Part shown: positions 14,001-25,200 of the stretch, piece by piece
Position numbering within the stretch: the first letter of the stretch is position 1
How the letters are laid out: every line of letters starts with the position of its first letter
Origin: Tribonema minus
Lineage: Eukaryota > Sar > Xanthophyceae > Tribonematales > Tribonemataceae
Assembly (NCBI GenBank): GCA_017506865.1
Contig: JAFCMP010000135.1
Coordinates: forward strand, 310,001 to 374,000
Length of the DNA stretch: 64,000 nucleotides
Direction of reading: 5' to 3'
Program-made: the position numbers and the translations under genes
The notes under the pieces: generated by a model
Told to the model about the DNA's origin: nothing
Seen by the model: the letters and a program-made list of their open reading frames with translations, nothing else
The model's database searches: none

Positions 14001-14174
14001 GAGCATGTTGGTGTCTGACAGGGTAGATAATCATGCACGCGATGCGTCATGGCGCCAAGTACCCTCACCTCTGCCACCTCTCCCACCGCCTCTCGGCGCC
14101 CCTCTCATTGCATCCTGCGTGAGAGACAATGCACTCCGTCTACCGAATGCGTCTTTGCGCCGCAGAGGTGTCAT
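808..14174 (-). CDS. Pentatricopeptide repeat (PPR) protein, partial at 3' end
   Basis: Spliced minus-strand gene. Exons in transcription order: 14174-14069, 13379-12535, 11196-10988, 8857-8734, 7430-7323, 6585-6514, 4764-4495, 3120-2926, 2438-1772 and 931-808. All have GT...AG borders and compatible phase, giving about 906 residues before the model leaves the window in phase 2. The protein is a run of about ten PPR helix-turn-helix units, for example TMRQRGVDPNVIHYSAAIDA, RMATEGVAPNVTSFNTAITS, MQALGLRPDTQAYNNVMNAC and EEMQRRGVTPNQHTYR. PPR proteins bind organellar RNA and act in its processing, so a plastid or mitochondrial location is expected. Long Gly/Ser/Ala spacers interrupt the repeats, mainly at 12.6-13.1 kb, 4.55-4.75 kb and 1.9-2.3 kb. 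The first listed exon ends in an Arg/Gly-rich stretch that continues across the splice. The ATG at 14174 is tentative, because the frame stays open upstream. No editing (DYW) domain is visible. The 667-base exon uses a GTACAG donor; without that splice it would stop at 1650. Confidence 0.85.
1020..1250 (-). repeat. Acceptor-half copies of PPR exon 931-808
   Basis: Copies near 1020-1075 and 1196-1250 repeat the start of the exon at 931, the part that encodes a Pro/Leu-Trp-Asn motif opening a PPR. They lie upstream of the live exon in the transcribed direction. Together with the donor-half copies on the other side they bracket the exon. Confidence 0.65.
1461..1600 (-). repeat. Dispersed repeat family R1, copy 1
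   Basis: About 140 bp with a central stretch like gtggccaattgttgcagcag and ending near gagctctacgatcttttgat. The same sequence recurs at 18.7, 21.7, 22.8, 26.8, 48.5 and 60.6 kb, in both orientations. I see no tRNA-like box B and no clear terminal repeats, so the class is unknown (SINE- or MITE-like). Confidence 0.65.
2448..2482. repeat. G/C homopolymer tract at a PPR acceptor
   Basis: A 35-bp run of G broken by a single A, T-free on the plus strand. On the transcribed minus strand it is a C-tract immediately upstream of the acceptor of exon 2438-1772, where it serves as the polypyrimidine tract. Confidence 0.7.
3290..3630. other. AT-rich patch of unknown origin
   Basis: About 340 bp of strongly AT-rich sequence between two GC-rich PPR exons. 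It has sharp edges and a composition unlike its surroundings. On the minus strand a short lysine-rich frame ends with a stop near 3492. I do not recognise the protein and see no terminal repeats. It could be an old insertion of foreign or organellar DNA. Confidence 0.4.
4778..5040 (-). repeat. CAG/CTG microsatellite and acceptor-half copy of PPR exon 4764-4495
   Basis: A run of CAG triplets (about 4778-4811) lies just outside the exon start at 4764, so on the minus strand a (CTG)n tract precedes the acceptor. Near 4934-5040 the same arrangement recurs: a caggcgtattgc-like exon start followed by CAG repeats. This is an acceptor-side duplication. Confidence 0.55.
6880..7100. repeat. GAGTAC-rich intronic patch
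   Basis: Several copies of ctcgagtac, gagtact or gtactc in both orientations lie within about 220 bp in a PPR intron. Such short inverted motifs can be subterminal repeats of a decayed DNA transposon, but I found no termini or target duplication. Confidence 0.3.
7540..8015 (-). repeat. Acceptor-half copies of PPR exon 7430-7323
   Basis: Four decayed copies near 7550, 7690, 7805 and 7990 share a core like cctctaccgtctga. That core matches the exon start and acceptor at 7421-7436 (cctccaccgtctgacaac). They extend upstream from the live acceptor in the transcribed direction and are each followed by similar intron sequence. Confidence 0.6.
8220..8733 (-). repeat. Donor-half tandem array of PPR exon 8857-8734, with TTAGGG-like units
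   Basis: Donor-like acgcac/atgcac sequences recur near 8244, 8335, 8482, 8607 and 8728 (the live donor). Each is preceded on the plus strand by a degenerate run of agggttagggctaggg and followed by a decayed piece of exon end. The unit is 90-150 bp. The telomere-like motif is part of the duplicated unit. Confidence 0.65.
9236..9512 (+). pseudogene. Fossil Rep gene of a CRESS-DNA (circo/nanovirus-like) virus
   Basis: An AT-rich island of about 275 bp sits in a GC-rich PPR intron. Its plus-strand frames resemble the N-terminal rolling-circle (HUH) endonuclease region of Rep from circular ssDNA viruses. An opening motif, a middle segment with the usual Gln-rich motif and a following Arg-Gly-Thr segment appear in the expected order. 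It is broken and incomplete: the helicase half and capsid gene are absent, with about one or two breaks in what remains. Its base composition has not yet matched the host, so it may be only moderately old. The family call rests on motif order and composition. Confidence 0.6.
9706..9728. repeat. Interstitial telomere-like repeat (CCCTAA)n
   Basis: Nearly four units of CCCTAA lie inside a PPR intron, just after the Rep fossil. Coding exons continue on both sides, so this is not a chromosome end. Confidence 0.8.
10224..10850 (-). repeat. Donor-half array of PPR exon 11196-10988, 200-bp period
   Basis: The exon end and its donor (gcacctgttgag on the plus strand) recur near 10232, 10432, 10632 and 10793. 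Bases 10261-10460 match 10461-10660 with a single difference that I can see, and the next unit begins exactly 200 bp later. The outer copies are more diverged and shorter. All lie downstream of the live donor at 10987 in the transcribed direction. Confidence 0.8.
11340..11465 (-). repeat. Acceptor-half copy of PPR exon 11196-10988
   Basis: This segment repeats the first half of the exon (MALTWFDLIDAATAGG against MALKWFDLIDAATAGG in the live exon) and its acceptor region, upstream of the live acceptor. The copy keeps the reading frame over about 35 codons before diverging, so it is a plausible alternative or decoy exon start. Confidence 0.75.
12405..12482 (-). repeat. Donor-half copy of PPR exon 13379-12535
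   Basis: This repeats the final 25 codons of the large PPR exon (WPTVADAV.VCNQAM.AASK) and its GTGAG donor, about 130 bp downstream of the live donor at 12534. It is a well-preserved duplicate of the splice junction. Confidence 0.75.
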
Positions 14175-14852
14175 GCCGTCTCCTTCGCCGGGGTCAGCCA
14201 GGCATCTGGAGCTCTGCCACTGTTGCATGTTTAAAGTCCACTTGCCATACCTGGGTCGGTCCGCCACCTGGTGCAGACGCGCTCCGCAGGAGCATATGCT
14301 GCAAGTGGCACCGCCCAGGGGTGCTGCGTAAGCCGCCCTCATGGTGCGTGCACAGTCAGCGCGTTTTGCCAACTTCACGTTCTCCAGGTGAAGTTGAACT
14401 TTGTCGGTGGGAACGAACGACACGTAATGATGCGGCGTGCTAGCTCACTTAAGATTTGGGGAGTTGGCGTTGCACTCCGTGATGAGGGTCAGTCTGGGCG
14501 CTGCACCGGCGCGATCTTGACTGTCAAGTGCAATTCAGCGATGAGGACAAGGCACCGATGCAGCAGCAACATACAGGCTGACAACATCAACTGGGTGAAT
14601 TACGCAGTTCTGAAACCATACGACACCAAAAAAAGTGTCACACACCACATTGCTATGGCGGTTTGCCATCATCGTGCGTGTGTGGGGGGGGCAACGGGCT
14701 GACACAAGGGCAGGCTCCCACTGGCAAATGGCGCGCACTTGACAATGCCCACGCAATGGCATACCGAGTGGTATAGGTGTGCATCTGTTCAGCTGCCATC
14801 AACACTGGTTGCTGCCGTTGCAGCAACTACGTATCATGACTCTCATTCTCAG

Positions 14853-14992
14853 TGGCCCCCGTTGCCAGCGCCGGCGCAGTCACCGTCGGCGACTTCAACT
14901 TCCCAGTTGAACTCGCGGGGCAGCAAGTGACGGTCTGCTACTCTCACGGCGCTGGCAGCGAGCTGTACCGAGCGTACGACGTCACACTTGAC
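14853..14992 (+). CDS. Orphan exon, protein not recognised
   Basis: An open segment with acceptor ctcattctcag before it and donor GTGAGT after it. It encodes 46 residues including FPVELAGQQVTVCYSHGAGS, followed by LYRAYDV. It is GC-rich and codon-like, unlike the surrounding intergenic DNA. No partner exons could be found on this strand. A short echo, ctcagttgaactcgcag, lies at about 17420-17436. It may be one exon of a small gene lying between the PPR and CPBP genes, or a stray duplicated exon. Confidence 0.4.
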
Positions 14993-15035
14993 GTGAGTGC
15001 GTTGCGGCACCTTATGTTTTTATACTTCTGCATAA

Positions 15036-15062
15036 ACCTAACCCTAACCCTAACTCTAACCC
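15036..15062. repeat. Interstitial telomere-like repeat (CCCTAA)n
   Basis: About four imperfect CCCTAA units lie just downstream of the orphan exon donor. Like the other tracts in this window, it abuts a splice donor. Confidence 0.7.
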
Positions 15063-16216
15063 GAATGTCCATTTGAGTGTTCAACAACGGCAAGTACTGG
15101 CCCCTTGCACTCATGAAATATGTAGTTCAAGTATGGTCAAAGTATGGTCAAAGCTTTACATGTTATTTCCACGCAAGGGCGTGATCATATCTTGTAATCA
15201 TGTTCATAAATGAATGTATTGCTGTACTGCCATGCATCACACAAGTGGTTGAAATAACCTTGGTGCTCGTGTACTTGCCTTCACAACTTGGACACTGTAG
15301 CCTAGCACTAGGCAGCAGCACACAAGTTATAGCAGTACGAAGGTCCTTTTTTGCGCCCTGTGCGAGAATTAAGAAGAAGGACGAGGGTGTGCATGCTGCC
15401 ATCCATGCATTGTACAGTGGCAGAGAAACGAGGTGCGAGTCTTCTTGAAAGAAATCGGTGTACGAGGATTATCACATGACCAGAATGTTCACATGCTGCA
15501 GCCAACAATCAACATAATAAGCAGGTTTTTGAAAAGCTCTTCATTTGCAATTAAACTGTGGTTTAAAACTGAGCGCTGGAAGCACTAGCATGCATCACAA
15601 AATTACAGTCGTGCACAATTGGCAGCGCAGACGGCATGAGCAGCAGCAGAAGCGGGAGTATCATGTATGTGTGTGATGTATTGGGAGTGGCCACGCTGCC
15701 TCCCAGCATTAGCCGGGGCACATGCTGTAAGCCCAGGCCCGTCTGTATGAAATGCACTGTGCCTCTGATATGAAGTACTGCTGCAGTAGTTGAGTGTATT
15801 GCGCTTTGTATGGACATGTAGCTGCTGGAACTTCATGGAGGATATACTGCTTCATACATAAAATGCACAACTTATGCTGGTGCTGCTGCCTACATACACA
15901 AGGACCGGCACAATAAGCTGCCCTTGCCCGGACTCCCATAAGCGACGCAATATCCCCAGCTGTCAACGGCTGCACGTCTGATACAGCACGCTCCTGAGAA
16001 CTTGCACATTACAGGTGACTCTCACGCTACAATCAGAGCTCACGAAACCCACCCCCCCCCCCGCGACTGCCTTTCAGCATGCCTGTCTTTGCCGCGCAAC
16101 GTAGCCGTGCGCGCCAACGGAATAACATCCTCCAGAACAACAACAGCCTCCCACCACGACTGTGTGCCTTTGCAGCATTTTCAGAATAAACCCTCCCGAA
16201 CTTTCTGAAACTGTGT
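15063..16216. other. Intergenic stretch, nothing recognised
   Basis: Between the orphan exon and the end of the CPBP-EF gene I see no spliced exon with consistent phase, RNA gene or complete repeat. Short chance open frames occur on both strands. Confidence 0.5.
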
Positions 16217-19200
16217 TTACTTCCGCTCTGCTGCCAGGCGCTGCTGTTGGAGAACCGCGTCCGTCAGCAGCTTGAGGAACTCATCAAACGAAATTTCGCC
16301 ATCCTGGTTCAGGTCGGCGCGCTTGTAGATGGCGTCGAGCTGCGCGGGGCCCGTGCACAACGTAGTTTGAAGTGGGAGCGTCACAGGCAGCAGCCACGGG
16401 CGGGGGGGACGGGGAAAAAACGCAATGAGCACCAGCATCAACAGCACGTCCCACTTACAGCCATTTGAATCTAGTTTGGCAGCAGACTGAGTCGCCCCCT
16501 GCAGAGGCACCCGTTTGAGAGCATCCCTGCGCTCAGTGTGACAATCAGCGGGCGCTCAAGAGCACCTGCTAGCAGCAGGTTCTGCAATGAACACTAGACT
16601 ACGAAGTCAAGAGCAGATTGCTGGTCACGCTCATCTCAAACTCCAGAGCATCATCACCAGGCCACTAGTGGTTTCCGTATGTCGAGGCCGCTCGCAGAGT
16701 AGGGTAAGGTCGTGGCCGCCATTATCCATTTTGTCGTGAGGGTCAAGGTTATAGCCGCCATCATTCTTTCTGCACCTCATCCCAAGGTCACGATTATAAG
16801 CCTCCAGAAAATGAGTGACTTGAGCTGTCCCAAGGTAACGGTGATAAGCCTCGAGAAACTCAGTGACTTGAGCGGGCATCGTACGTACCTGCTCGTCATT
16901 GGTGAACCGGCCAAAGGTGCGGACGCCGAGCTGCAGCTCGCGCCTGTCCAGGGTGCCGTTCTTGTCGAGGTCGAGCATGCCAAACACGCCGATCGCCTGG
17001 GGTGCGCGGTGCAACGTGCAGCGAAGCAGGGGGGCGCTGACGCGGTCAGATATGCGCATGAGCATCGCCGCGCGTGCCCACGCAGGCCCCGTATGTGTGT
17101 CTGTGTGAGTGTGGGCAAACAGTGATTGAGTATAACTTGTCTGTCGGTTCAGTATCATCAGAGCGCTGCGGCCAGTCAAGACAGTGCCAATGCTTCAAAA
17201 CGCTTCTTCTGCACACACACATGGCACTGCGTGTCTGACGTGTTTTGGACCATCACTTCAACTGGCGGCATGCATGGCGCCGACCCTAACATGGGCGCAG
17301 GCGGGCCGCTGCGGACATCAACGCGGACAATGAGCACACCGCGCGCACTGCGCAGAGCACAGCGCGCGCGCTGTAATGAGCCCAAGTACAGCATTCGAAT
17401 GAGCAGTTCTCTCCACTTCTCAGTTGAACTCGCAGGTAAATAGTGGCATGCCGGAGACTTGCCACACTTTCGCGGCAACACGATAAAGGCGCTTTTTTAA
17501 CAGGTGTGTTTGTCCACGCATCAAGTCCTCCCTGGACTCTGCAGACTCCACGCGAGTCTGCACCACTCCCCGCATGCAAGAGGCAGAACGAGGGGATGGA
17601 CTTATGCACAAGTGTGCTGCGAGTTCCTCACATTCTTGACGAACGGCGCTGGCAGACCATAGCGCTTGATGACGTCCTGAACGCGCTTGTCTTGCAGCAC
17701 GCGCGCAGCCATGCCGCTGGCCTGCGAGGCGGCTGCGGGCTGCGGCGGCACGCCGGCCGCCGCGACGCCGATGCGCGAGGTCGCGCGGAAGTGAACCTGC
17801 GCGACGCGCACATAGGGTTAGCCCTAGCCCTACTTAGCAATAAGGGCATGTAAATGGCATACGCTACAGCGACACGCCAAGCGCGTCACAGTACGAGACG
17901 TTTGTCAACGCAATGTACTGGACATTAAACTACAACACTGCCCAGCTCGAACTGTATACTACTTCAAAGTACAAGATTGCACAGCCGAAATTCAATGAAA
18001 TATGTATGGGACACGCCATAGCATCTTGGTGGTCCTACTGACTTGACACTGACAAGTGGCGCAACGTGCATATGGTAACCCTGGGATCAGGGCAGGGTCC
18101 CATATAAGAGGTGTCTGCTGGCGCATTCTTGCGTGTTCTCTCAGCAGATCTGGTGCTTTGCGCTGTAGGAAAGCTGAAATTTTCTGGGTAAGAGCAATTC
18201 TGGCAGCTGCCGCGCAATGCCAGCCTGACAAGAGTCTCCTGAAATTGCCTTGGCTCAAAGTGGATTTCCGACTTCAACTTCATTTCTTCGATTGGCATCA
18301 CGGCGCTGGGCTCTTCCACAGTGGCCGTGGATATGTGCCACAGCCACTGGCAGACGCTTCTAAGGGTTGCAAAGGGGTGCAGACGAGGGCAAGCGCGGCG
18401 CGGCGTTCCGCAATGCCGTGAAGGGCAGGCGAGAGTCTGCTTTGTGTCCCACATGTAAGCGCTGGTACGTGAGCACACGCCAGTACTGCAAAGACACTGT
18501 CAACAAATACACATACGGTGAAGTGTGTGAGCCCTGGCGTGTTCCCCTTCACAGTGCTGGCGATATCAGACGCTGCAAAGCTGCGCGTGCAGCTGCGGCG
18601 CAGAGCACTGACCGCACCCACTACTACTGCGTTGAAAGGGGTGAGGTTTGACAAATAAGCCTATGCCTCTCCTGCCTGCAAAGTGCACCTAGCTTGCAGG
18701 CCGCACAAGCGCATGCAGCCACAGGGCAAAGCCGGCATTTAGACGCTAAAAGCTTGCACACAGAAGTCTTTTTGACTACTGTGGATATGGTGGTACTGTT
18801 TAACTTGGGGCCAATTGCCGCAGCAGCGGCGACCCACGGTTTTTGGTGGAAGGCACTCGCGGCTAGTCGTCCCTTGTCACCTACAGCTCTACGATCTGTT
18901 GATTTGTTTTCATTCATGGCTGTTGCCGCAGACTCACCTCAACAAAGGTGGCGAGGTCGTACAGGAAGTGGGACAGTATCGGCGCAAACAGGTTGCCGCC
19001 GGTGGCAATGTAGAGCGAGCCAAACGTGAAGCCGTAGATGGCCTCGACCAGAGAGCTCGCACCTGCGGGCATTGAGCATGACGCAACAGCTGGTTGCGTG
19101 AGCTATCCTGTGCCGTGATGTAGTATGGTGGGAGTTGTACCCTCAGACTGTGCAGAACGGTGATACAGCGTTGGGGGTGGGACTGCCGTAAGAAAACACC

Positions 19201-22200
19201 ATCTGATGCACCTGCTTGAATGTACTCACTTGGGACGGTACTGCAAAGCGCACATGAAGTGAAATGTTGCAGTCCTGATGTTTTGAACAGGACACAAGTA
19301 GAACACCCTTGAACTAAGAAAATCAGGTGTGAACCTGCAAGGGGTGTCTGCATTGGTGCCTCTGCACATGCTTAGCATGCGTGACACAGCACACATTTGA
19401 GGGACTTCATGAGTCAACGAATGACCTTCACCTTTGCCTCATGATGGACGTCCCTGCTGCTGGGGCGTTACACTTGTTTACATATGTATTTGCTGGATGT
19501 CGCTTGATGTCAGACTATCAGTCGCTAGTATAACGGCAGGAGTACACCTTTGTCTGACGCCCTTGGGCAAAAACAGCATGGCCCAGTACTCTTCTCCCAC
19601 AAGTTTCCGTGCAGATGTTCGCGCTGGCATGATTGGGAGGTGTGCAGTTTGTGCTGTGCCCGCGAGACAGTGGCATCAAATTACACTGGGTGATCTCTTC
19701 AAGTGAATTGTGACGCTGAAACACTCTGCAATACCACATCGTATCACTTCGTCGTCATTTACAGGAAACAAATAAAGTGAAATCGAAGTGGAAGCGGTGC
19801 CGCTGTTAGTGATGCACCACACCAGTGCGTACGTGCTGGCGCGAGATTTGCGCAACTAGGAGTGCACCTTGGCCAATCAGAACCCTGACCTAACCCTACC
19901 GCTAGCCCTCAGCATTCTACATTAAAACTCCAGCTGAAGTATTGTACGTCAAAGTAGGTTATGATGTGCTTCAAGAAACATCATTTTAACAACCTAAAAG
20001 GACTCAGCTTAACCTGATGGCACGCTAGAACCGGATTCACGCATGTATGAATGCATGACACCAACACGTGGCACCGACTTCTGTACATTTGGTACTGCAG
20101 AAATCGTGTGTGCTGTATGTAGCGTAGGGAAGACGCAGAGTGTCGCACTACGTGTGTACATACGCAAGCCCATGACATTGAGCCCACGCACTGCAAATGC
20201 CGCAGCATGTACTTAGGTAATTGTTCGCGCCGCAAATTTTGACAGCCCAGCTCAGCTGTGACATTTATGTATGTTTTCTGTCGTATTTTTACAGAGGTCA
20301 TACTATTGGAAGCAGCTGTTACGGTTATCCGTACCGACCGACAAGTTTGCATGGCATATGTTTCTCATCCTCCATCAATCAAGATGTGAAATATGCACAA
20401 CTACTGCAATAGCTTGAGTACAGAACATGTGTTGGCACTGCCCATGAGGTACACAGGTCAACTGAACCTTGTCACGGTCTGTGCATGCGCACGCGCATGA
20501 GCTGTGGTTTTGGTAGTGCATAATCAGGCCTTGACGAGTGCAGCGCAACTTCACTGCATCTCTTATCGCAACGACGCCTCAGGCGACACCAGCTCTGCCA
20601 ACGTTCCCTGCGTTCGGTGTTCTCGGGAACGGTCTCGGGGAGCGTTCCCTGATGGCCACTTCCATGCACCACCAGCTGCAGAACTGGTGGAAGCAAGAGG
20701 AGTTAATCAATGACATCTATTCTGCGCCAAAGCTGCAGCTGCCTTGGTAAACCCTGTGCCAGGTGCGTCCGTGGTTGAAGTATCGTATGGACGTTGTCTG
20801 TGATTTCTTCGGGGATGTGATCGCCCAATGCTCAGGTATAAGCAATACTTAACTATGGTGGCAACACCCAGCCACTCAAGTTCCACGAGAGCAAGCGTCA
20901 CGCCGCTCGGGTCTGGTGCGACACATCCATGAAGTGCTCGCAAACAACCGTGGACACACTGTCCACTTCACCCACAGACGCACCGCTTGAACGCTTCAAG
21001 TTGCCACCGCATGCGGCCAGCACCCCGAAAACAGCCGCCACGACAGCTGCAGCTTTGACGCAGTGTAAGTGTCATTGAGCGACTCTTCCCGCTTCCACCA
21101 GTGCTGCAGCTGGTTCGGCGTGGAAGTGGCCATTAGGGAACGCTTCCCAAGAATGTTCCCAGAGAACCGAATGCAGAAACGTTGCGCAGAGCTGGCGTTG
21201 CCACAGATGGGCAACAGAGGTGGACTAACTATATGTAGAGGCCAAAACGAAAGAGAGCATCGGCAGCAGATTACATGAGTACTGGCGCTGCAAACATGTG
21301 CGGGAGTGTCAGCAGACAAGGCGGGGTCGATGTACTGCTATTCATGTGTTGTACTCCAAGGAATTTACTCGTTTACAGTAGTTGAGTCAAAACAGTTACC
21401 TGGAACAGGGTTGTGGGCAAGCCCAAACAGCAGAGAGGCCACCAGCAGCGCAGGAACATCTCCAATATAATTAGACAGGCCATTCTGGATGATGCCCCTG
21501 AACAGAATCTGCAGACAGTGCAGGAGACATCAGTCAGCAGCATTCAGGTGCCCATGCGTTTTTGCTTTTCCCGTGTACAGACCGCAGCGATGTATCTAAC
21601 GGAAACGAGTCAAACGTTGGTAGAGCTCGAGGTGACGAGGTGTGGATACCCGCTGCAGGTGGGGCATATACCTACATACCTTACCATATATGCGTCCAGC
21701 GTCATGTGCCTGGCAGGTTGGGGCATGTACGTAAATGAAAACGAATCAAAAGATCGTAGAGCTCTATGTAGGTGACAAGGGATGGTTAGCGGCAAGTGTC
21801 TTCCACCAATGACCGTGGTCGCCGCTGCTGCGACAATTGACCACGAGTCAAACAGTGCCACCATTCATAGTACACCTATTGTATGAGCTGCCACCAACAA
21901 GTAGAAGTGAAGGTGATCCTCACGCAATGGGCCTCTTACTCTGAACGAATACATCGACAGATGGCGAGCCTCAAGTGCTCTTCCGTGGGCAGTGAAGAAG
22001 GCAGCATGGACAGTTGCAGCAGTGGACCCCCTTTTTCTAAAATATCTTGTAATCTTGTAAGGAAGGCACAATGAGGATGACAGCGAAAAACAGTGTGCAG
22101 GCAATGCGAGACACAAGGTTTGCAGTTGACTGGAATGGCGTGTGCAGGCATGAAAAAGTAACACTGGGCAGATGCCGGCAGTGTGCCGAAATTGCCACCT

Positions 22201-25200
22201 GCTTGCGGCATTTTTGCAGGATGCTACAAAGAGGGATGTGCACAGACTGCAATTTATACGCATGAGGCATGGTGTCACATCCTCTAGATGCTTGAACAAA
22301 ATCAAAAGCTGTTCTCAGCCAGATTCTTGCATCATGCTTGCAGTTGCCAGTAGTTTCTATAAGTGTTGTTGCAACCTGAGAACTAAATCTGGGGTAACAA
22401 CACACTGAAATTATTGCTTTCAGTAGATGACCATATTACCTCCAGGCGTAATTTGAGTTGTTGTGGATATTGCAAACTCCAAAAGCACGACATAAAACAA
22501 TTAGTAAGCCCACTTTCCGGTTCGTCAAATGGCCCCACAAAAAACCCACACCCCAACTTTGGGGTACTACGTTTGCTGCTGCTGGCCGGGATGTATTGAC
22601 GACGCAGTCTGTGCATGAAATTACTTCCAGCGCGAGTCAAAAATAAACATCTAATAATACTGAGAGTCTACACATGTAAACAGAATGCAGTCCCGGGAAA
22701 AAAATAGCCTTCTGCACCTATTACCAACAACAAAGTGAGGCGCGGTGCTGGCGTACAACACGTTATACTTTGCAGCATATATATGGAAACGATTTCAACC
22801 GTAGAGCTGCAGGTGACAAGGAGTGGTTAGCCGCAAGTGCCTTCCACCGATAACCGTCGTCGCCGCTGTTGCAGTCATTGGCCATGAGTCAAGCGGTGCC
22901 ATCTTGTCCACAGTAGTCAAAAGACTTCTGTGTGCAAGCTTTTTAGCATTTGAGGCATGGGTGTTCGGTATATATATTCTGGGGTGCACGTCATTACACG
23001 TCAAAACACACCTGCTGGCGTACAACATGTTACATATACTTCCAAAGTATATAGAAGTAAATACTTCAAAGTTACATATTTTTCCAAAGTATATAGAAGT
23101 AAAAACTTCAAAAGTACATAGAAGTATGTGTATATATTCATCTGGTCATTACTTGTATGCACCACGCACCTCTTCCGCGATGCCGGCCGACGCCGCCATA
23201 ATGGCTGCCGCGGGCAGGATATTGCTGAGGCTGCGCTTGGCACCAAAGATCTGGACCACAAACAGCTGCGTATCGCGGTCGATTTCCTGCAGAAGTGGGG
23301 CGATACACAGGTTTCGGCTTACGTCAGTCAAGCGCGCGGGGACGTGCAGCGACGATACCGGAATTCACTCATCGTGTGCTCTTGAGTGCAAACAGCTGCG
23401 TGTCGCAGTCGATTTCCTGGCGCAGCGAGGCAGCACACGGAAGTCGGTACGCTTCAGGCGTGCGGTGGGTGAGACACATCCTGCCTCCTACCTCAGCGGC
23501 TCTGTACCATGGGTTTCACCAATTCATGATTGCACTCAACAACACTAGGCTGCGGCAGCAGCACTGCTTTCGGGGCAGCTTTCAAGCGCTGATGCAGCCC
23601 TGACACCTTTACCTCCTTTTGCTTACAAACTTATTCGGCAATTTGTAGATGAAACTTTACACCATGAGATGAGCACAGTTTTCCCCCCCAAAATAACAGG
23701 TGCACCTGATGTAGCTTTCCCGCAAATCAACAATATCTCTTTCTGGCTACATATTCCCACCTTTTTTTATTGGCTCTGAGCGTCGGCATTAGTTAAAGCT
23801 GGCTGGTGCAGGTACCGGGATGGCCCAGTGCAGGGTGCTTCACCTTTCAAAAACTTTGCTCTCCAGCACGACAGAGCCCCAGATATGGGTACGGCATAAG
23901 CAACGATATTCACTTTACCTGATTGCATTCACCAACTACCAACTGCTGCAAGAGCGCTGCTTCTTTAACAGGCATTGAGCGCTGATGCGGCCTGCATGCC
24001 GAGTACTGAGCGCGAGCTGAGCACGAGATGCGTCACCTTAAAGAGCTTGATGTTGCTGCGCTCCAGCACGACCGAGCCCACGAATATGGGTATGGCGTAG
24101 GCGATGGCGCTGCTAATGCCCTCCAGCGACGGTGCAAACCCCGCGACTGGGTTGATGTTGAGGAAGGTAGCGATGACTGCCGCGACCGCAAGCACCGCCA
24201 CCTGCGCATCAGGAGACACGTACAGGGGGTATGTTGGTACGGTGGGGGTGATGATGAAGAGGTTGGTGGGGTTGATGTTGAAGAAGGAAGCGATAACTGC
24301 CGCGACCACGAGCACCGTCACTTGCGCATTGTATGACACGTACGGGGTATGTTGGTATGGTGGCGAATAACTGCCGCGACCACGAGCACCATCACTTGCG
24401 CATTGCATGACACGTACAGGGTATGTTGGTACAGTGGGGTTGGTGTTGAAGGAGGCGATAACTGCCAGACCGCGATAACTGCCACCTGCGCATCGGATCA
24501 CACGTACAGGGTATGTTGGTATGGTGGGGTGGTGGATGTTGAAGACTGAGGTTGAGCGCTGATGCGCCTGCGGGCACTGCAACCTGCATACACAAGAGTT
24601 AGGTAGGCAGGTACAATTGGGTTTATGTTGAAGTTGATGTGGAAAATCGAGACGAGCATTGCCGCGACCATGAGCACTGCCACCTGCGCAGGCGGATGCC
24701 GCGTACGGGGTATGTTGGTATGGTGGGGGCGATGTTGAAGAAGGAAGTGATGACTGCCGCGACCGCGAGCACCGCCACCTGCGCAATAAATGACACGTAC
24801 GGTATAGCGTGGGGGTGATGGTGAAGAAGGAAGGGATGACAGCCGCGACTGCGAGCACCACAACCTGCGTATCAGATGACATACGGGGTATCTTGGTGTG
24901 GTGGGGTTGATGTTGAACTGAGGTTGAGCGCTGACGCGGCCGCGAGAACTGCAACCTGTGTATACTTCAAGTAGGACAGGGTGAGGGCTGGGGAGGTGGG
25001 TATGGTGGGCATAAACTTCAATTTGCACATAAAGTGCCTTGAACGTGTGCATTGCAGCGCTTACCTCACCCTGCCCAGGCGTCCTGACCAGGTTGTTGTT
25101 GACACCGCTCAGGGCCATCGTCCACGGGCATGAACTTCAACTTGAACCTGAAAAAACTTTGGAGGGGTGCACTGCAGCGCTCACCTCCCCTACCATGAGC

